Assembly: GCF_000967245.1 (NCBI RefSeq)
Contig: NZ_KQ033882.1
Location: 4,382-68,247, forward strand
Direction of reading: 5' to 3'
Source: Bombilactobacillus mellis
Lineage (GTDB): Bacteria > Bacillota > Bacilli > Lactobacillales > Lactobacillaceae
Length of the DNA: 63,866 nucleotides
The notes under the pieces are model-generated. The model worked only from the letters and a program-made list of their open reading frames with translations. It had not been told where the DNA came from and did no database searches. Below, piece by piece: positions 60,470 to 63,866 of the stretch. The position numbers were made by a program, and so were the translations under genes. The stretch's first letter is position 1, and every line of letters begins with the position of its first letter.

Positions 60470-61429
60470 GTGATTAATGATCAAATCTTAAAATTAGTGG
60501 CGGCTCATGCCAGTCATAATGATATAGAGTTTAACGAGACTGTAAAAAGTATAGCTTTGGCGGAGCGGAAAAAGGGTAATACTGCTTATTCAATATCACT
60601 AAAACGACTTTTATCATCTGGTATTACTACACATGCAGTTAATAAGCATCCATTTAATGAAGACAGTAAAAATTTATTTGAACTAGTATCAGATACAAGA
60701 GATAAAGATGACTTAATTATTGATAAAAATATCAAAAAAGCACTTGAAGAAGTTATTTCTGAATTTTATAATCGCGATAAGCTGGTTAAAGTAGGGTTAG
60801 AGAATAATCGAAAGCTATTATTAGAAGGCGCACCGGGTACGGGTAAAACTATGACAGCGATAGCTTTGTCATCAGAACTTAATTTACCACTTTATAGACA
60901 GCAGACTGATGAATTGATTGATGGCATTTTAGGTGGTACTGCGGCCAATTTACGTACTGTTTTTCAAATCATCCATAATCATTTAGGAATATATTTATTT
61001 GATGAATTTGATTCCATTGCAACGCAAAGAAAAGTATCTCAAAATTCAGCTGATAATGAAATGCGCAGGGCTCTAAACTCGCTACTTCAATTTATAGAAA
61101 ATGATAATTCACAAAGTTTTATCATAGCTACAACTAATATGAAAAGTATTCTAGATTTAGCCTTATTTAGAAGATTTGATGTGGTATTGCATTATTCTTT
61201 ACCAGACCAAAAACTGAGAAAATTAATGTTTCAACGCCAGTTAGAAAAATATAAAATTAACGTACCTATCACAGAGGACTTACTAAATATTAGTGAGGGT
61301 TTAAGTCAGTCAGATATAGTAAAAGTTTGTCAAAAAGCAGCAAAGCATTCTATTTTATCTAATGAATCAGTTAAAACCCAACAATTAATTTTTTGGAGCA
61401 AAGAAGTCAAAGGGGTTTATGAATATTAA
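60470..61429 (+). CDS. AAA-family ATPase, 319 residues
   Basis: GTG 60470 is preferred (GGAAGTGA 8 bases upstream) over ATG 60455. One AAA module: Walker A EGAPGTGKT at about residues 119-127, Walker B IYLFDEFDS, sensor 1 TTNMK and arginine finger region LFRRFD. A helical N-terminal domain (1-90) carries a family-specific part. Stand-alone ATPases of this type occur in mobile elements, sometimes with a subtilase partner in defence loci; no protease is next to it here. The neighbour is the BspA fusion gene. Confidence 0.75.
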   Translation: MINDQILKLVAAHASHNDIEFNETVKSIALAERKKGNTAYSISLKRLLSSGITTHAVNKHPFNEDSKNLFELVSDTRDKDDLIIDKNIKKALEEVISEFYNRDKLVKVGLENNRKLLLEGAPGTGKTMTAIALSSELNLPLYRQQTDELIDGILGGTAANLRTVFQIIHNHLGIYLFDEFDSIATQRKVSQNSADNEMRRALNSLLQFIENDNSQSFIIATTNMKSILDLALFRRFDVVLHYSLPDQKLRKLMFQRQLEKYKINVPITEDLLNISEGLSQSDIVKVCQKAAKHSILSNESVKTQQLIFWSKEVKGVYEY

Positions 61430-61568
61430 TCAGTTAAGTATTCTATTGAGGATATAATATAGTTATGACAATTATAAACTTAAAATTTTAAATTTTTGTA
61501 CTTTCATATTGCGGATAATAGCCAATAAATAATTAGTAATAGTATTTAAAAAAAGGGAGGGATTAATC

Positions 61569-63440
61569 ATTAAAAGTTCATTATATGGGTATTTGCTTAA
61601 AGAAGTAGAAAAGAAACTCAAAGGTAAAGAAAAAAATATAAAGAAACAGAACAGTTATGCAAGAATAGTGATAATACTTTTATATAAGATTGCTATTGTT
61701 TTGTTAATATTCTTAATGGATACTTTATATATCGCAAGTGTCAAATCAACTGTAAAATATAGACAAATTTTTATTTGCATTGCGGAAGTAAGTTGGGTTT
61801 ATTGGTTCGTTTTAATGTTGGTACTGGTCTTATTTGTTTATAATAAAAGAAGTTTTTCCTATATTGACCCCGATAAAGAAAGAGATAAACTTTTTGAAAG
61901 CATGATCTCTGATAAAACACTATTCAATAGATTGAATCAAATATTAGCAGAAAGTCCTGATAAAAATCTTGCAATGAGTATACTAATATCTGACTCTAAA
62001 TACGAACCTAAATTAGACAAACCTAAATATAAAAATATTTTGGATATATTCCTAAAATTACTAAATTTACTAAATGGAGTAGGTGGAACTTTTATTATTC
62101 CAAAGATAGTTAAATTTATATTAAAACTAAAATTGACGGGAAACAGTTTAGCTATTTTTATTTCATCATTTTGTTTTCTTATTTCTTTTGAAATGATAAT
62201 TTATATGTTTTATAAAAAATATTATAAAAATATTTATAAGAAATTATATATAAATACTTTGGATTTAAAAAAAGGTACATTAGAATTATATATAAAAAAT
62301 TATGTTACTGGATTCGGATATAATAGAAATTGTGAATGCTATCAAAGTATTGATGGTACTTGTAAGTTGAGTATAGTTAAAGATGGTGACTATGTAGTAT
62401 TAACTATTCATGCTGGCCAACTTGAGCCTGGAAAGTTAGTGTATAATATTAATAATAGTCATGAGATTAATAAAATAGTCGTTGATCCTGGTGTCAAAGC
62501 ACCAAAAGACTCTTCTGAATTATTTGCGAACTTTCCTAACGTCAAAGAAATTGTTGGCCTTTCTAATCTTGACACTTCTGAAGTAACTAATATGAATGGA
62601 ATTCTTTTTGAATGTGGTGTAAAAGAATTAAATTTGAGTGATTGGGATACTTCTAAAGTCACTGATATGAGGTGGTTATTTGCACATTGTCTTAATCTAG
62701 AAAGGATTAATGTCAAGGGTTGGGATACCTCAAATGTTGAAAATTTGAGTGAAATGTTTTGTACCTGTCCAAAATTACATAAATTAGATCTGAGTAATTT
62801 TAAAACATCTAATTTGGTAATGGGAAAGAAGATGTTTGATGGAGATGTCCTCTATGATTTAGATATTAGAAATTTAGATAATTCCAAAACTGGTTTACTT
62901 ATGATATTTGATAATAGTCTAATCTATAAAATAACAGTAGGCTCTAAATTTATAGATGTTTTTCCTACTTTTTATGGTTATGGTACTGATCTTCCATTTG
63001 AGGAGGACGGAATTACGTATATTACTACTAGTGATAAATGGGTTGCTTTAGATGGACCAGATAAAGGTTCTAAAAAAGATCCTTATGAAATGAAGAATGT
63101 AACAAGAACCCAACCAGTAACCTATGAAGTAGAACATATGCCTCTAGAAAACAAAAATTATACTGAAGATAAAATAATCACTCGTACGATTAATTTACAT
63201 TTGAGATCAGCTCAAGGATGGTCTGATACGATAAATACTTCAATCAAACAAAATGCTACTGTTCATAGACAAGTCACAACTGATAAAAATGGTCAAAAAA
63301 CTTATGGTGAATGGTCACAAGACTATTGGGAGGAATATAATGCTCCATATACAAGCATAAGTAATCCGAATCCAGCAAAAGTAGCTAAGCAAATCGTAGA
63401 CAGTAATACTCAAAACCAAATCGTAGATATTTATTATTAA
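61569..63440 (+). CDS. Membrane domain fused to a BspA-like surface domain, about 623 residues
   Basis: AAGGGAGG (61553-61560) lies 8 bases before ATT 61569, in frame with the whole protein; TTG 61593 is the alternative start (615 residues, no ribosome site). Residues about 1-240 hold a basic start, two to four membrane helices (numbered from TTG: about 24-45, 58-82, possibly 145-165, 180-205) and a polar loop. From about residue 250 (SIDGTCKLSIVKDGDYVVLT) to the end it is the same DUF285-plus-RQVTTDKNGQKTYGEWS module as in the two signal-peptide BspA proteins. The signal peptide has been replaced by a membrane domain. Confidence 0.7.
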   Translation: MKSSLYGYLLKEVEKKLKGKEKNIKKQNSYARIVIILLYKIAIVLLIFLMDTLYIASVKSTVKYRQIFICIAEVSWVYWFVLMLVLVLFVYNKRSFSYIDPDKERDKLFESMISDKTLFNRLNQILAESPDKNLAMSILISDSKYEPKLDKPKYKNILDIFLKLLNLLNGVGGTFIIPKIVKFILKLKLTGNSLAIFISSFCFLISFEMIIYMFYKKYYKNIYKKLYINTLDLKKGTLELYIKNYVTGFGYNRNCECYQSIDGTCKLSIVKDGDYVVLTIHAGQLEPGKLVYNINNSHEINKIVVDPGVKAPKDSSELFANFPNVKEIVGLSNLDTSEVTNMNGILFECGVKELNLSDWDTSKVTDMRWLFAHCLNLERINVKGWDTSNVENLSEMFCTCPKLHKLDLSNFKTSNLVMGKKMFDGDVLYDLDIRNLDNSKTGLLMIFDNSLIYKITVGSKFIDVFPTFYGYGTDLPFEEDGITYITTSDKWVALDGPDKGSKKDPYEMKNVTRTQPVTYEVEHMPLENKNYTEDKIITRTINLHLRSAQGWSDTINTSIKQNATVHRQVTTDKNGQKTYGEWSQDYWEEYNAPYTSISNPNPAKVAKQIVDSNTQNQIVDIYY

Positions 63441-63460
63441 TAGTCAACTAAATAGAACAG

Positions 63461-63476
63461 CCCACCATTAGGTGGG
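63461..63476 (+). terminator. Terminator of the BspA fusion gene
   Basis: CCCACC (63461-63466) and GGTGGG (63471-63476) with a T-run; same hairpin as after the other two BspA genes. Confidence 0.7.
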
Positions 63477-63486
63477 TTTTTGTTTA

Positions 63487-63866
63487 ATCCTTTTAAAAGG
63501 ATATTCAAAATTTTATTGTATATAGTAAATTACATAAATAGTTTTTAACGTACTAAATGAAGTTATAGTAGTAAATATAAATATATGTTGATGTTCAAAA
63601 AAGACGTATAAATAAAGAAGATATACAGTGAATCTTTGCTAAAATAGGCGGATCTAAAAAACGTTGCTGGAGAGTGGTTACTACACTCATAGCTAAAATG
63701 ATTATTAAATAAGTAATAAGCAGTATTATCATTTACATATCTAAATAAACGTATATAATGAGTTTAAAAAGAGAGTATGACATAAGTAAAAATTAATTGG
63801 ACAATAAGGGCGTCAATAAATTAGATAAAGTCTAATAAGTTTTTTAATTATAGTTAATAAGAGGCT
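63487..63866. other. Spacer to the window end, holding the toxin promoter and leader
   Basis: No gene that I can support; a short frame (IGGSKKRCWRVVTTLIAKMI, about 63645-63710) may be a remnant. The last bases TAAGAGGCT belong to the leader of the type I toxin at position 1 if the molecule is circular, and a weak -10 (TATAGT, about 63849) precedes it. Confidence 0.5.

Noticed and set aside
1-63866. Insertion sequences or transposases
   Set aside because: No transposase or integrase gene and no paired terminal repeats were recognised anywhere.

Overview
The window looks like a complete circular conjugative plasmid of a low-GC lactic acid bacterium, most likely Lactobacillus in the narrow sense. 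Pointers to that host are a RepA_N replication initiator, SLAP-type and BspA-type (DUF285) surface proteins, a holin-like type I toxin, frequent TTG starts with strong AGGAGG-type ribosome sites, and very AT-rich spacers. The two window ends appear to be one locus cut open: the last six bases pair with the start of the type I toxin leader to give the stem that hides its ribosome binding site.

Layout. 1-250: type I toxin and its antisense RNA. 566-2576: two unknown genes, a candidate oriT and a tandem ribbon-helix-helix (RHH) protein. 2617-4008: non-coding array of TGTAATAT boxes. 4113-5395: ParM/ParR-like actin partition pair. 5699-7207: ParA/ParB pair flanked on both sides by GTATAAGTTATAC palindromes. 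7398-10919: two BspA-like surface proteins around a HigBA-type pair whose toxin is broken. 11284-13108: FRG-domain protein and partner. 13545-14794: a gene graveyard (DinJ/YafQ pair, an RHH fragment, a BspA fragment, a membrane protein). 14993-16737: RepL-like winged helix protein and unknown genes. 16846-19288: a second ParA followed by five paralogous small RHH proteins. 20288-21682: iteron-like repeats and repA. 21954-22985: two structured non-coding RNA candidates around a 92-residue gene.

22990-45197 is one long forward-strand operon for a Gram-positive type IV secretion system of the Tcp (FtsK-like coupling ATPase) type. It encodes polytopic membrane proteins, a ClpB-like double AAA+ ATPase, a VirB6-like channel protein, a small two-helix pilin-like protein, a VirB4-like protein with degenerate nucleotide-binding motifs, a lysozyme plus NlpC/P60 wall hydrolase, two VirB8-like proteins, a membrane-anchored thioredoxin-like protein, an FtsK/TcpA-like ATPase, a possible His-Me nuclease and a sortase. 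A PrgB-like adhesin (45400-50109) and a SLAP-CAP protein follow, so the cell-contact, wall-opening and DNA-pumping parts are all present. No standard relaxase was recognised.

51282-60269 is an accessory region: HTH proteins, a CPBP protease, a RusA resolvase, a coiled-coil protein, a lipoprotein nuclease, and a run of small phage-type genes (YopX, DUF3850 and others), some decayed. 60470-63440 holds an AAA ATPase and a third BspA-like protein fused to a membrane domain. The most unusual elements are the relaxase-less transfer operon with its AAA+ and degenerate VirB4 pair, the ParA with five RHH paralogues, the regularly spaced TGTAATAT array, the two structured RNAs, and repeated C-to-T type decay of accessory genes.
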